Shown piece by piece: positions 10,701-18,538 of a DNA stretch of 64,000 bases. Source of the DNA: Gluconacetobacter azotocaptans (GTDB taxonomy: Bacteria; Pseudomonadota; Alphaproteobacteria; Acetobacterales; Acetobacteraceae); assembly GCF_014174355.1 (NCBI RefSeq), contig NZ_JABEQF010000002.1, positions 124,001 to 188,000 of the forward strand, read 5' to 3'. The notes beneath the pieces were generated by a model that saw only the letters and a list, made by a program, of their open reading frames with translations, did no database searches and had not been told where the DNA came from. Each line of letters opens with the position of its first letter. Positions within the stretch are counted from its first letter, which is position 1. The position numbers were made by a program, and so were the translations under genes.

Positions 10701-10877
10701 CTCCTCGGTCGCAAGCCCCGGGGCCACGACGGAAACCAGCACCTGCCTGGGCGAGATGTCGGGCACCGATTCCACGGGCAGGCCGGTCACGGTCGCGATG
10801 CCCAGCGTCACGACCGCGAACAGCACACCCAGAACCGCGTAACGGTTTTGCTGCAGCAGGGACAGAAACCGCTCCAT
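7785..10877 (-). CDS. Heavy-metal RND efflux pump, CzcA/CusA family inner-membrane subunit
   Basis: Proton-driven RND pump of the HME subfamily, 1030 residues. It has the N-terminal membrane segment and the VESVPDISPRQV start typical of CzcA/CusA, two large periplasmic loops, and the fourth membrane helix LGAIDFGMIVDSSLVVVEN. In that helix Asp395, Asp401 and Glu408 match the spacing of the proton/cation relay in CzcA, which favours divalent cations (Co/Zn/Cd/Ni) over Cu/Ag. The ATG at 10877 comes one base after the adaptor stop. It would work with the adaptor and outer-membrane factor encoded upstream to carry metal out of the cell. The exact metal is not deducible. Confidence 0.93.
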   Translation of the reverse strand: MERFLSLLQQNRYAVLGVLFAVVTLGIATVTGLPVESVPDISPRQVLVSVVAPGLATEEVEKLITFPVEASMAGIPGMVDLRSVSRSGVSVVYVQFADDTDINLDRTRVGERMALARAAIPVAGLSVNMGPLATGLGEIMQFEIAGRGFDAMELNRIMTWIVVPQIKLVPGVVDVNVNGGAEETFEVRLDERRLNTYGLSAGDVFRAVDANNAASGGAWIAHYAEQVVVVGRGLVRDLADFGAIAVKSGPNGTVIRLRDLGQVALGPRTRLGAVTRDGRGEIVNGVVLMEMGASSEKTIAAIEAALPSIRRALPAGVTLDPYYSRATLTHKTIATVKENLVIGAGLVILVLVIVIGDWRASLVIASVIPFALICAMMGMRAFGISANLLSLGAIDFGMIVDSSLVVVENVMTHRLADPDTDLRTLVVTSVRQVIRPVSFAILVIVMVYLPILTLEGIEGKMFRPMAQTVIMALLASLAYSLLCVPVIAALALRRSVPHDETRPVAFLRRFHRPAVSWCEAHSWPVFGATIGIFLVSAFLATRLGGEFIPQLQEGALVVTSTRLPSASLATSLRSVNRAERILKGFPDVLTVVSNTGTSAIPTDPMGINETDTFVFLKDPDQWKTARTQEGLVAAMNAALRAQVPDALFSWSQPVQMRMDDLLSGVRTQIAVSIYGDDLDVLSRLGDKVTAVLNSIPGAADVAAQGDGTIPFLHVDVDREAAGRLGVNMQDILDTVEAVGGHIGRPVVVNNALIGTQIRFEPDQVGSRDRIAGLRVRRGDSAGMVLLSQVARVTIEDGPPRISRDRIQRRMIVQANVRGRDLGSYVAAAQAAVARDVRLPPGYRMTWEGQFRNLQSAMQRLDIVVPIALALIFGLLVMALGSPLLALLVFVNLPIAATGGIFALVLRGLPFSISAGIGFIALFGVAILNGVVLISYTQERRRTGLTAAQAAFSAVEDRFRPVIATALVASLGFFPMAFSTSAGAEVERPLATVVIGGLVSSTLLTLLVLPSLYARFTRTRGEDDTVPVAMS

Positions 10878-10878
10878 G

Positions 10879-12054
10879 TCAGTCCCCGCCGCCCATCGCA
10901 GCCAGCAGCATCACGGATTTCAGCGCGAAACCGCCATGCGACACCACCCTGTCGCCCTCCCTGAGCCCGGAGACGATCAGGGTCTCGTCGTCGCTGCCCA
11001 GGCCGGTGCGGACAGTAACCGGTCGGAAGCTCTCCTTGCCGGTGCGGAGGAACACCATGTCCCGCCCGTCGACACGTTGCACCGCCTCGGTGGGTACCAT
11101 CAGGCCGGACGCGCTTTCGGTCGTGGCGAGATGGGCATCGAGCAGTACGCCGGGACGCAGGGCCCCGTCCGGGTTGCCGACGGTCGCAATCACCCGCACC
11201 AGCCCGGTTGCGGGGTTGGCGGCGCCATCTATCGTGTCGATGCGCGTCACCGGCATGGATGTCTGCGGGCTTCCGTCTTCTGCCGGCAGGACGGCGGTCA
11301 CGCTTGCGCCCGGCGCGAGCCGCCTTGCATCGTCCGGTGTCACCTCGGAGACCAGCCAGACCTGAGAGAGATCGGCGACCGTCACCAGATCCTGGCCCGA
11401 AACGATGTCGTCATCCACCGCCGCCGCGACCGTCAGCACAGTGCCTGCCAAGGGCGAGATAAGGCTGGATATCTCGCCCTGTCCGCCGCGTTCGGTGGTC
11501 GAGTTGAATTCTTCGGCGAAACGATGATTCAGGGTATCCACGTCGGCCTGACGCGACCTCACCAGGTCCGTGGCCTGCTGAAGAACGGAAAGACGCCGCC
11601 TTGTTTCCCCCGCCGACACGGTGCTGCCGGACAGGAGCAGCGCCCGCTCGTAGCTGGCGGCGGCTTCGCTGCGCGCCGCGATCGCCTGGGCCAGGGCCGC
11701 CCGCATCTGCACCGCCTGGAGGCGGGCAACGTGCAACGAATGATCCTGATAGTCGATCAGACGATCGCCGCACGCGACGTGACTGCCGGGCATCACCGCG
11801 ATGACGCGGACCTTGCCGGAGCCGGCCGGGCGCACATGCACCACGCGGCGCCCGTCCGCCTCGACATGGGCCAGCGCCGTCAGCGTCCGCGAGACCGTTC
11901 CCCGGCGGACCGGCACGACGGTCAGATCCTCGCTGGCCTGCACGTCGGCCGCAAGAGTCACAACCGGTTCCTCCGCCCCCAGGGCGGCATGCGCGCGGAC
12001 AAGCTGCAGGGCCAGGAGGACTGGCGGAAGCCAGGACATGCGCATGGAGGTCAT
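10879..12054 (-). CDS. Periplasmic adaptor (membrane fusion protein) of the metal efflux system
   Basis: CzcB/CusB-type membrane fusion protein of 391 residues that would bridge the inner-membrane pump and the outer-membrane channel. A signal/anchor segment (residues 4-20) is followed by a lipoyl-like half (VRPAGSGKVRVIAVMPGSHV), a helical hairpin rich in Ala/Arg/Gln (about 95-175), the second lipoyl half (ISSLISPLAGTVLTVAAAV) and beta-barrel and membrane-proximal domains. The start at 12054 makes an ATGA four-base overlap with the preceding gene; two nearby in-frame ATGs are possible alternatives. No His-rich metal-binding N-terminus of CzcB type is visible. Confidence 0.9.
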   Translation of the reverse strand: MTSMRMSWLPPVLLALQLVRAHAALGAEEPVVTLAADVQASEDLTVVPVRRGTVSRTLTALAHVEADGRRVVHVRPAGSGKVRVIAVMPGSHVACGDRLIDYQDHSLHVARLQAVQMRAALAQAIAARSEAAASYERALLLSGSTVSAGETRRRLSVLQQATDLVRSRQADVDTLNHRFAEEFNSTTERGGQGEISSLISPLAGTVLTVAAAVDDDIVSGQDLVTVADLSQVWLVSEVTPDDARRLAPGASVTAVLPAEDGSPQTSMPVTRIDTIDGAANPATGLVRVIATVGNPDGALRPGVLLDAHLATTESASGLMVPTEAVQRVDGRDMVFLRTGKESFRPVTVRTGLGSDDETLIVSGLREGDRVVSHGGFALKSVMLLAAMGGGD

Positions 12055-13316
12055 GGAACGAATCCTGTCGCGATCATGGCGCGCACGATCGCGGTGTGCC
12101 ACGCGACTTCGGCCTGGTTGAACGTCAGAAGGGCGGCATACGCACTCTGTCGGGCCCGCAGCGCCTCGACCAGCGGCGTCTCCTGTAGACGCCAGGAGCG
12201 CTCCATCTCGTTCGCGCGCCTGTTCAGGGCGCCGGCTGCAAGACGTGCGTTGCCCAGGGCCTGGGCTGCTGCGTCCACGCGCGCGCGCACCTGCGCCAGT
12301 TCGAGGCGGACCATGCGTCGCGCCTGGCGCTCCTCGCTGTCGGCGGCGGCAACCTTGTTGCGCGCGTCGGCCATGATCGGGACATTGCGCGCCTCGCTTG
12401 GCAACGGGATGGTGACATTCACGCCAACGCGGTTGTCCCAGGGGCTTCCATACTGTTTTTCGTGAATGGCCCCGATGCCCACCTCGGGGTTCGGCATGAA
12501 GGACGCGCGCGCCAGTTTCAGCCCTTCCTCGGCGGCCATGACCGCCCGATGCGCCGCCCTGACCCGGGGGTCGTTGTCCTCGACCAGCTGGGGCGTTCCG
12601 ATTCGGGTCCGCCCCAGAAAACGATCGTCGTAGAGCATGATATCCGGCAGGCCGGGGCGGCCAAGCAACTCGGCGAGGAGCGAGGTCGCCGTGATGCGCT
12701 GCTCGCGGGCATTTTCGACTTCCGTCCGCGCGTTGGCCAGGTCGGCGGCGGCCGCGTCGCGATCGGTCACGGCCGCTTCTCCCGCATGCACGGCACCGCG
12801 CACGCCGCTTTCGATCCGCTGCATCGCGCCAAGCAGGGACCGCGCGATCGCCTCGCGCCGCTCGGCCACCAGTTCCGCCGCCGTGGCGTCAAGGATCCGG
12901 ACCGCCACCGCCATATGCTCGACATTCAGGCGCTCCTGCACCGTCACGGCCTCGGCCTGGGCGACGCGAACGGTCGCGCTCCCTTGTCCGGGAAGCCAGA
13001 GAGGAACCGAAACGCCGCCCTGATACGTCGTATAGCCTTCGTTGCTGCCCAGAGCATGATCGTCGAAATATTGCCCGTTGACTGTAGGGCCACCGGGAAA
13101 CCACGATTTCGCCGCATCGGCCCGGGCATCGGCTGAACTTCGGTTAACCAGGAGGGCAGAGCGCCCAGGATCGATCGCCCATGCCGCGCTGACCGCCTCG
13201 TGAAATGTAAGGGATTCCGCCTGCGCCGGAACGCGCTGCCACAGAAGCAGCGCGAAAAGGCCCAAGGCCGCGACCAGACGAGGCGTCAGCCACGCCGGGA
13301 TCCGTTCCTGCCGCAT
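12051..13316 (-). CDS. Outer-membrane efflux channel (CzcC/TolC family)
   Basis: Outer-membrane factor of 421 residues. It has a signal peptide (core LVAALGLFALLLW, cleavage near PAQAES) and two repeats of the OEP domain, with long heptad-rich helices and the conserved second-repeat segment ASFMPNPEVGIG. It would form the exit duct for the RND pump encoded two genes downstream. It overlaps the adaptor gene by four bases and begins four bases after the lipoprotein gene, so all are translated from one message. Confidence 0.9.
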   Translation of the reverse strand: MRQERIPAWLTPRLVAALGLFALLLWQRVPAQAESLTFHEAVSAAWAIDPGRSALLVNRSSADARADAAKSWFPGGPTVNGQYFDDHALGSNEGYTTYQGGVSVPLWLPGQGSATVRVAQAEAVTVQERLNVEHMAVAVRILDATAAELVAERREAIARSLLGAMQRIESGVRGAVHAGEAAVTDRDAAAADLANARTEVENAREQRITATSLLAELLGRPGLPDIMLYDDRFLGRTRIGTPQLVEDNDPRVRAAHRAVMAAEEGLKLARASFMPNPEVGIGAIHEKQYGSPWDNRVGVNVTIPLPSEARNVPIMADARNKVAAADSEERQARRMVRLELAQVRARVDAAAQALGNARLAAGALNRRANEMERSWRLQETPLVEALRARQSAYAALLTFNQAEVAWHTAIVRAMIATGFVP

Positions 13317-13320
13317 GACG

Positions 13321-13788
13321 TCACTGGCCCGCTGGCGTGGGCGTCAGATCGGGCAACGAATCAAGCCAGAGTTTTTGGGACAGGGCGTGGATGTCGGCCG
13401 TCAGCGCGTCCGGTCCCAGACGACCTGTCAGGTCTGACAGCGTCTCGCGTTCCGACGCCACCAGCCTTCCATGCTGAGACAGCGTCATCGAGATGTAGCC
13501 ATTGGTCCTGGAACGCACGACATGGACACGAAGATACGGCAACGCCCGGTGGTGTTGCGGAACAACGAGGGCCTCTCCGCTCGCCGACCGACATGACAGC
13601 CCGGTGCGCACGACCCGCCTGTATTCGGAGGCCGGATAGTCGGAAGAAGAAACGAAGGCTGCGAGATTCACTTCGCCTATGTCGGTACAAATGACTTCCG
13701 GGGCTTCAGCCGAAACGTGACTGCAGCCGGACAAGCCGGAAAGCAGCAGAAAAAGCACGGGCAAGGAAAGGCCAAGGTCTCGAAACAT
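13321..13788 (-). CDS. Small lipoprotein leading the metal efflux operon
   Basis: Predicted lipoprotein of 155 residues. The N-terminus MFRDLGLSLPVLFLLL is followed by the lipobox LSGC, so the mature protein would be lipid-anchored at that Cys. The mature part is soluble and contains two further Cys residues, which could form a disulfide or bind metal. I recognise no family. The ATG at 13788 is chosen because it is the only in-frame start that gives a lipoprotein signal. It ends four bases before the outer-membrane channel gene and is the first gene of the operon, so a role in metal sensing or pump assembly is plausible but unproven. Confidence 0.75.
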   Translation of the reverse strand: MFRDLGLSLPVLFLLLSGLSGCSHVSAEAPEVICTDIGEVNLAAFVSSSDYPASEYRRVVRTGLSCRSASGEALVVPQHHRALPYLRVHVVRSRTNGYISMTLSQHGRLVASERETLSDLTGRLGPDALTADIHALSQKLWLDSLPDLTPTPAGQ

Positions 13789-13956
13789 CGCGGCGTCCAG
13801 GATTCGGTGCGTCCACCATACCTGGCCGACGTCACGTGTCGCCGGTTTTGCCACATAATCCTGACACCAGCCTGAACGGCAGGCAGCATGGCCCGGCCGG
13901 GCCGCGTTCAAGCTACTTGCCGAGGCGCCGTGCGCTCGATGATGAGGGCCACGCCC

Positions 13957-14259
13957 TCAGCCGGGGCGGCCGAACAGGCGGCGGAGTTCCGTCTTCGCGC
14001 GGTCCAGGGTCTGCAGCCGCGCCTGGGACAGATGCCGGCCCGCGCGGTTGGTGTAGAACACCAGCATCGACATCGCCGAACGGAAGGGGGTGGATTTGCG
14101 CCGCGTGCTGGCCTCGGCCGAGCGCTTCAGGGACTCCGCGATCTGGCGCGGGTCGTCGCTGGCAAAGACGCCGGGTTCCAGGTCCAGCGCGTCGCTGTGC
14201 CGCGTGACGTCGGCCGACCATCGCCGGCGCCGCGCGGGGGGCGTTTTTCGGGCGGTCAT
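13957..14259 (-). CDS. DUF3175 family protein
   Basis: Small basic cytoplasmic protein of 100 residues. It contains the DUF3175 pattern: RRWSADVTRHSDALDLEPGV, then DDPRQIAESLKRSAE, then SMLVFYTNRAGRHLS and a final LRRLFGR. Function is unknown; such genes often sit in alphaproteobacterial stress clusters. It starts 29 bases after the DJ-1 family gene on the same strand and probably shares its transcript. Confidence 0.85.
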   Translation of the reverse strand: MTARKTPPARRRRWSADVTRHSDALDLEPGVFASDDPRQIAESLKRSAEASTRRKSTPFRSAMSMLVFYTNRAGRHLSQARLQTLDRAKTELRRLFGRPG

Positions 14260-14288
14260 GGGGGAAAGGTCCTCGCGCCGGGGCCGGT

Positions 14289-15185
14289 TCAGGCCGGGTG
14301 CGCCGCCGCCACGCCGGAGAACAGCGTGACGATGGCCGGGCAGAAAAGCTTCAGGTCGCCCGGATTGCGCGAGGTGACCAGCGTGCCGTCAGTCACGACC
14401 GATTCGTCGACCCAGTGCGCGCCGGCGTTGGTCAGGTCGGCGCGCAGCGACCGCCACGAGGTCATGACATGGCCGTTCACGCCGCCGGCGTCGATCAGGG
14501 TCCACGGGCCATGGCAAATCGCGGCGATGGGCTTGCCGGCCTGCACGAATTCCCGCACGAACCGCACCGCGTCGTCATCCATCCGCAGATGGTCGGGGCT
14601 GGTCGTGCCGCCGGGCAGGACCAGGCCGTCGAATTCCGCCGCCTCCGCCTCTGCGACGGGCAGGTCAACGTCGTACCGTCTGGTCGGCGTGACATCGGAT
14701 TTCATAGCCTGGATCTGGCCGGAATGCAGTGCCACCAGCACCGTGCGCGCGCCCGCGTCGCGCAGGGCCTTGACGGGTTCGGTCAGTTCCACCTCCTCGA
14801 CGCCGTCGGTGGCGAGGATCGCGATCGTCCTGCCATCCAGCGCGCCCATGAGGGTGCCTTCGAGGCTGCCTTCGGCCTGACCGGCCATGTTCGCCTGGTG
14901 TCGTGTGGGGAAGGGCACAAGGCGGTCGTCGCCCTGATCGGTCAGGCGGCTGGGAAATTCGCCCAGATTATCCTGCAGAAAGGCGTCTTCCACCCCCTCC
15001 GGCTCGTCGGACGGGCGCATCTGTCCGGCCCCGGCGCTGTCCGTCATGCCGACCAGGGCACGGGCGGCCTCCAGATAGGCGGCATCGCCGCCGTCGGGGC
15101 ATCCGTCCTCCTGCCACAGCAGCCGGGCCTTCGCGCGGATGCGGGCGTCGCGGAGGGGTGAAAAATCGAGGGGATTGTCGGTCAT
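14289..15185 (-). CDS. DUF2934 and DJ-1/PfpI fusion protein
   Basis: Two-part protein of 298 residues. Residues 11-46 (RIRAKARLLWQEDGCPDG ... AYLEAARALVG) match the short DUF2934 motif. Residues 118-298 form a DJ-1/PfpI domain with the nucleophile-elbow Cys224 in AICHGPW and FDGLVLPGG. The DJ-1 part resembles stress-induced deglycase/chaperone-like proteins of the YhbO group; whether it is a glyoxalase, deglycase or protease-like protein cannot be told. The start at 15185 has GGAGA five bases ahead. An N-terminal DUF2934 fused to DJ-1 is unusual. Confidence 0.88.
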   Translation of the reverse strand: MTDNPLDFSPLRDARIRAKARLLWQEDGCPDGGDAAYLEAARALVGMTDSAGAGQMRPSDEPEGVEDAFLQDNLGEFPSRLTDQGDDRLVPFPTRHQANMAGQAEGSLEGTLMGALDGRTIAILATDGVEEVELTEPVKALRDAGARTVLVALHSGQIQAMKSDVTPTRRYDVDLPVAEAEAAEFDGLVLPGGTTSPDHLRMDDDAVRFVREFVQAGKPIAAICHGPWTLIDAGGVNGHVMTSWRSLRADLTNAGAHWVDESVVTDGTLVTSRNPGDLKLFCPAIVTLFSGVAAAHPA

Positions 15186-15390
15186 CGTTCGTTCTCCGTC
15201 TGCTGGCATGCCAGGGGGGAGTGCGGGTGATTTTACCAGGGAGGGGCGTGCGCGCTGGCCCCTGCGCGGCCGATGCCGGCCGGCGTGCGCGGTCTGGCGG
15301 CCGGCATGCGATCGCGGCCCTGTCTGGGGGCAGCGCGGGGGATGCGGGCCCGTTCCCTCACATGAAAGCGAGGACGCGCCAGCACCAAGC

Positions 15391-16473
15391 TCAGGGCATC
15401 AGGCGCGTCAGGGGAATGCACAGCGTGATGACCAGGCCGGCCGGCAGCCATTCGCGGTGCACCTGTCCCTGCAGCGCACCCTGGACGGTGGCCCGTTCCA
15501 GCCGGCTGCCGAATCCGTTCTCGGACGTGGGTGGCGCGACCCGGGGGCCACCGATTTCGGTCCAGGTCAGTTCCATCATGTCGCCTGTCCGGGCGATAGC
15601 AACGCTCAGCCGTCCGTCCGGGCAGGACAGCGCACCGTATTTCGCGGCATTGGTCGTGAATTCATGCAGCAGCAGGGCAAGCGAGGTCAGCATGGTGCCG
15701 GGCAGCACGATATCCGGCCCCGAGATGGCAAGGCGACTGCCTTCGGTGTTGTCCAGCGGGGCCACGATCGCCGCAAGCAGCGTATGCAGCGACGTTTCCG
15801 ACGGAGCGGGCATGGCCTGGGACAAGTCCGGCATGGTCAGCTCGTGGGCGCGTGCCAGGGCCATGACGCGCTGGGACAATACCGCGGCAAAATCGTCCAC
15901 GTCGTCAGCCGACCGGGCACTGAGCGCGATCAGGCCGTTGACCAGCGCGAACAGGTTTTTCACCCGGTGGTTCATTTCATGCAGCAGCAGGTCGCGCCGC
16001 GCCTCGGCGCGCTTGCGGTCGCTGATGTCGCGGGCGACCTTCGAGGCGCCGACGATGCGTCCGGCCCGGTCGCGAACCGGCGAGACCGTCAGCGAAATGT
16101 CGATCAGGGTGCCGTCCTTGCAGCGGCGTATGGTTTCGTAATGATCGACCACCTCGCCCGCCCGGATGCGGGCCAGGATGACCGCATCCTCGCGCAACCG
16201 GCTTTCGGGGATCAGCATGGTGATGGGGTGGCCGACCGTTTCGGAGGCGGTATACCCGAATATGCGCTCGGCCCCCGCGTTCCAGCTGAGGATGATCCCG
16301 TCCAGTGTCTTGCTGAAAATGGCGTCGTCGGAACTGGCGACGACCGCGGCCAGCCAGGCGCTGGTCGTATGAAATGGCGGCTCCGGGAGTGGGGTTTCGG
16401 CGGCGGGGGGCGCGTCACGGTCAGGCTGTCGCGTCTGGTCGGCGGAAGATGGCAACGGGCCGGATGTCGGCAT
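15391..16473 (-). CDS. PAS-domain HWE-family sensor histidine kinase
   Basis: Soluble histidine kinase of 360 residues. A PAS domain (about 38-155) has the ILSWNAGAERIFGY and GHPITMLIP motifs and a PAC tail. An HWE/HisKA_2 dimerisation domain carries the phospho-acceptor His in EMNHRVKNLFALV (His169), and a degenerate ATPase domain shows LLHEFTTNAAKYGALS. There is no membrane segment. HWE kinases commonly feed the general stress response (PhyR/NepR) or light/redox pathways in Alphaproteobacteria. No response regulator is adjacent, so its partner must be elsewhere. It lies among stress-type genes. Confidence 0.9.
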   Translation of the reverse strand: MPTSGPLPSSADQTRQPDRDAPPAAETPLPEPPFHTTSAWLAAVVASSDDAIFSKTLDGIILSWNAGAERIFGYTASETVGHPITMLIPESRLREDAVILARIRAGEVVDHYETIRRCKDGTLIDISLTVSPVRDRAGRIVGASKVARDISDRKRAEARRDLLLHEMNHRVKNLFALVNGLIALSARSADDVDDFAAVLSQRVMALARAHELTMPDLSQAMPAPSETSLHTLLAAIVAPLDNTEGSRLAISGPDIVLPGTMLTSLALLLHEFTTNAAKYGALSCPDGRLSVAIARTGDMMELTWTEIGGPRVAPPTSENGFGSRLERATVQGALQGQVHREWLPAGLVITLCIPLTRLMP

Positions 16474-16581
16474 CGAATCGGTGTTTCCCCTGGCTGGCCG
16501 ATGTCGTCGGCTGACCAGGGGATCATGGCATCGTCCGGTGCGCGGCAGAAGCGAAAAAGCAGGGCGCCCGCGGCAGGCGTA

Positions 16582-16998
16582 CTATGCCGGTAATCCATAA
16601 AGCCCCAGGGCCTGATCGAGTATCGGATTGCGGATGTCCGAAATCGCCCGCAGGACGCCGTCGCGCCGGCAATCGGACCGTTCGATGGCGCGTCGGATTT
16701 CCTCCGCGATCGCGGTGTCGTCGCCGCAGGCCACCAGGGCCGCCCTGTCCAGCCGGATGATGAACCGCCGCGCATGCGGGACGTCCTGGAGGTCTCGCGC
16801 ATAATAGACGACCCTGACGTGATGCGTCGCCTCGACGGTGACCTGTTCCGATTCATCGACGGCCTGAGCGGTGGATTGCGCGTGGCCGGGGGCGGGCATC
16901 GCCAGCATCGGGGCCACGCCCAGGACGGCCGCAAGGGCAAGCCTCGGGCAGATTCGTTCGTGGCGCATCGCACGCGCCGTACGGAACACTGTCGTCAT
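16582..16998 (-). CDS. UrcA-like secreted protein
   Basis: Secreted protein of 138 residues, with a signal peptide (core LALAAVLGVAPMLAMPA, cleavage near GHAQS). The mature part has VRVVYYARDLQDVPHARRF and two Cys residues (in LVACGDD and SDCRRD), like the UrcA family, whose function is unknown. The frame extends further upstream, but the ATG at 16998 has a perfect GGAGGA ribosome site and a promoter-like pair 50 bases upstream. Confidence 0.75.
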   Translation of the reverse strand: MTTVFRTARAMRHERICPRLALAAVLGVAPMLAMPAPGHAQSTAQAVDESEQVTVEATHHVRVVYYARDLQDVPHARRFIIRLDRAALVACGDDTAIAEEIRRAIERSDCRRDGVLRAISDIRNPILDQALGLYGLPA

Positions 16999-17047
16999 GG
17001 CGTATCCTCCATCATTGAATGCTGGGAGGTCATCATTCGCCCGGATC

Positions 17048-17076
17048 TTTGTAGTCCAGAAAACGAAAAAAATCAA
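17048..17076 (-). promoter_or_regulatory. Candidate sigma-70 promoter of the UrcA-like gene
   Basis: On the minus strand TTGATT (17076-17071) and TACAAA (17053-17048) are separated by exactly 17 bases. The downstream box is about 50 bases before the ATG at 16998. The region is a local AT-rich island in very GC-rich DNA. Confidence 0.45.
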
Positions 17077-17148
17077 GAAAGCGCCGGCCTCGGACCATGG
17101 CGCCGGCGCATGGATGCCCTGGTCAGCGTCCCGGAATCCGCCGTGCAC

Positions 17149-17859
17149 TCAGTCGCACAGTCCGAACCCGGTCGCCTGCAGATGAAGGTGGCCGGCATGC
17201 AGGCCGTTATAATCGGGGGACAGCACCACGCCGAAGATGGCACAGGCGCCGTCGCGGACGCGGTGCAGGAAGACGATGCGCGGGTCCGGTCCATGGGGGG
17301 CCGCGTGCCATGCGCTGACCGGGATTTCCCGCCCGTCATCCAGCACGAAGGCTGAAACATCGATCGCGTCAGCGGTGGCGTGGCTGCTGATTGCGCCGGG
17401 GCGGTCGCGGATATCGCGGCAGGCGAAACTGCCGGCCTGGCGGATGCCGCGCAGGCCCATGCCGAACACCGCGCGGGCCGCCGGTTCCGCCACATCGGTC
17501 TGGAACATCGACCATCGGACCGCCAGACGGCAGGACGCCAGGAAACCGGCGGGCACGGAGGGCGCCGGGCCACCATCGACCCGTGTGCCATCCGTCACCG
17601 GGCAGGCCGCCGTTCCCCCCACCGGGACGGAGCGAAGGCGCAGCGCCGACGTTGCCAGCGCCGCCCGGCACATTGTCTGGTCCGACGACAGCACCCGCAG
17701 CTTGACCGGCGTCATGAAGGTGCGCGGCCCCCCCAGATCCAGCGGCCGGGTCGGGTCGTAGGCGGGCGGCAGCCAGGCCCGATGGGTCGCGATCGCCACG
17801 CCGGCGGCGACAATCAGGGCCGACAGAACGATCCGGCCAACCATTCGGCGTGATGGCAT
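17149..17859 (-). CDS. Extensin-like C-terminal domain protein, putative M15-type peptidase
   Basis: Envelope protein of 236 residues with an N-terminal membrane anchor (residues 7-25) and a periplasmic extensin-like C-terminal domain. The domain carries His160 and Asp167 (SHATADAID) and the HLH motif at 224-226 (HAGHLHLQAT). These match the zinc ligands of the M15/VanY-like fold, so it may cut or bind peptidoglycan peptides; this is inference. Four Cys residues may form disulfides. The start at 17859 precedes the membrane segment; the frame is open further upstream but without a convincing ribosome site. It is divergent from the DUF2171 gene. Confidence 0.82.
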   Translation of the reverse strand: MPSRRMVGRIVLSALIVAAGVAIATHRAWLPPAYDPTRPLDLGGPRTFMTPVKLRVLSSDQTMCRAALATSALRLRSVPVGGTAACPVTDGTRVDGGPAPSVPAGFLASCRLAVRWSMFQTDVAEPAARAVFGMGLRGIRQAGSFACRDIRDRPGAISSHATADAIDVSAFVLDDGREIPVSAWHAAPHGPDPRIVFLHRVRDGACAIFGVVLSPDYNGLHAGHLHLQATGFGLCD

Positions 17860-18057
17860 GAAGGCACCCTCGGGCAACGATGCGTCGCGGAATCCTGGCC
17901 GTCCCGTGGAAAAACGCAACTTTCGTCGCGCCATATCCGTTCGAAACACAGACCCGGCGACCGGTGACCGTACAATGCCGGCCGAAAATCCCGGGCCGTG
18001 CCGGCGCTGTTTCATGCTTCGCCGACGACGGGAAATCGGACAGGAAAGGAACACGAC

Positions 18058-18306
18058 ATGATCAATGCGGACGAAGTGCGGCCCGGCATGGCCGTCGTCG
18101 GGTCCGACGGTGTTCAGGTGGGCGTCGTCCAGACAGTGGAAGGCAAGGCCCGCCTGCAATTGACGAGCGCCGACGGCGCCTATCATTTCCTGCCGCTCAG
18201 CGACGTGATGCGGATCGCCGGACAGTCGATCGTCCTGGGCCGACATGCCGCCGACGCGATCGGATCGTTCGACGAGGACATTCCGGCTGGCGAGGACACC
18301 ACCTGA
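18058..18306 (+). CDS. DUF2171 family protein
   Basis: Acidic cytoplasmic protein of 82 residues. It matches DUF2171, a PRC-barrel-like small domain: MINADEVRPGMAVVGSDG, then VGVVQTVEG, then YHFLPLSDV. Function is unknown; family members are common in stress-response gene sets. The ATG at 18058 has AGGAAAGGA seven bases ahead; an upstream in-frame start lacks this. A long perfect palindrome lies about 60 bases after the stop. Confidence 0.82.
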   Translation: MINADEVRPGMAVVGSDGVQVGVVQTVEGKARLQLTSADGAYHFLPLSDVMRIAGQSIVLGRHAADAIGSFDEDIPAGEDTT

Positions 18307-18366
18307 TCATAGCGGGACGTCCTCCTCCGACGGGGGAACGATCGGGGGGGGCGAAGCGTATCGATT

Positions 18367-18398
18367 CCACACCGCCCGCCGGCCGGCGGGCGGTGTGG
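18367..18398. repeat. 32-bp perfect GC-rich palindrome
   Basis: The 16 bases at 18367-18382 (CCACACCGCCCGCCGG) are exactly the reverse complement of 18383-18398, with no spacer. There is no T run on either strand. It could form a strong hairpin ending or protecting the DUF2171 transcript, or be a protein-binding site. Confidence 0.75.
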
Positions 18399-18538
18399 CG
18401 CGCCCGCGACAGGTCCAGCGGGGCCTGTCCGCCCATCCCGGGCGCCCATGCCTGACAGGTTCGTGACCGTTCCATAGCCCGCACGGCCGTGACGGCCGAT
18501 GCGGTGCCTGGCGTTGCGAACCGCGCAGAGGAGGATTC

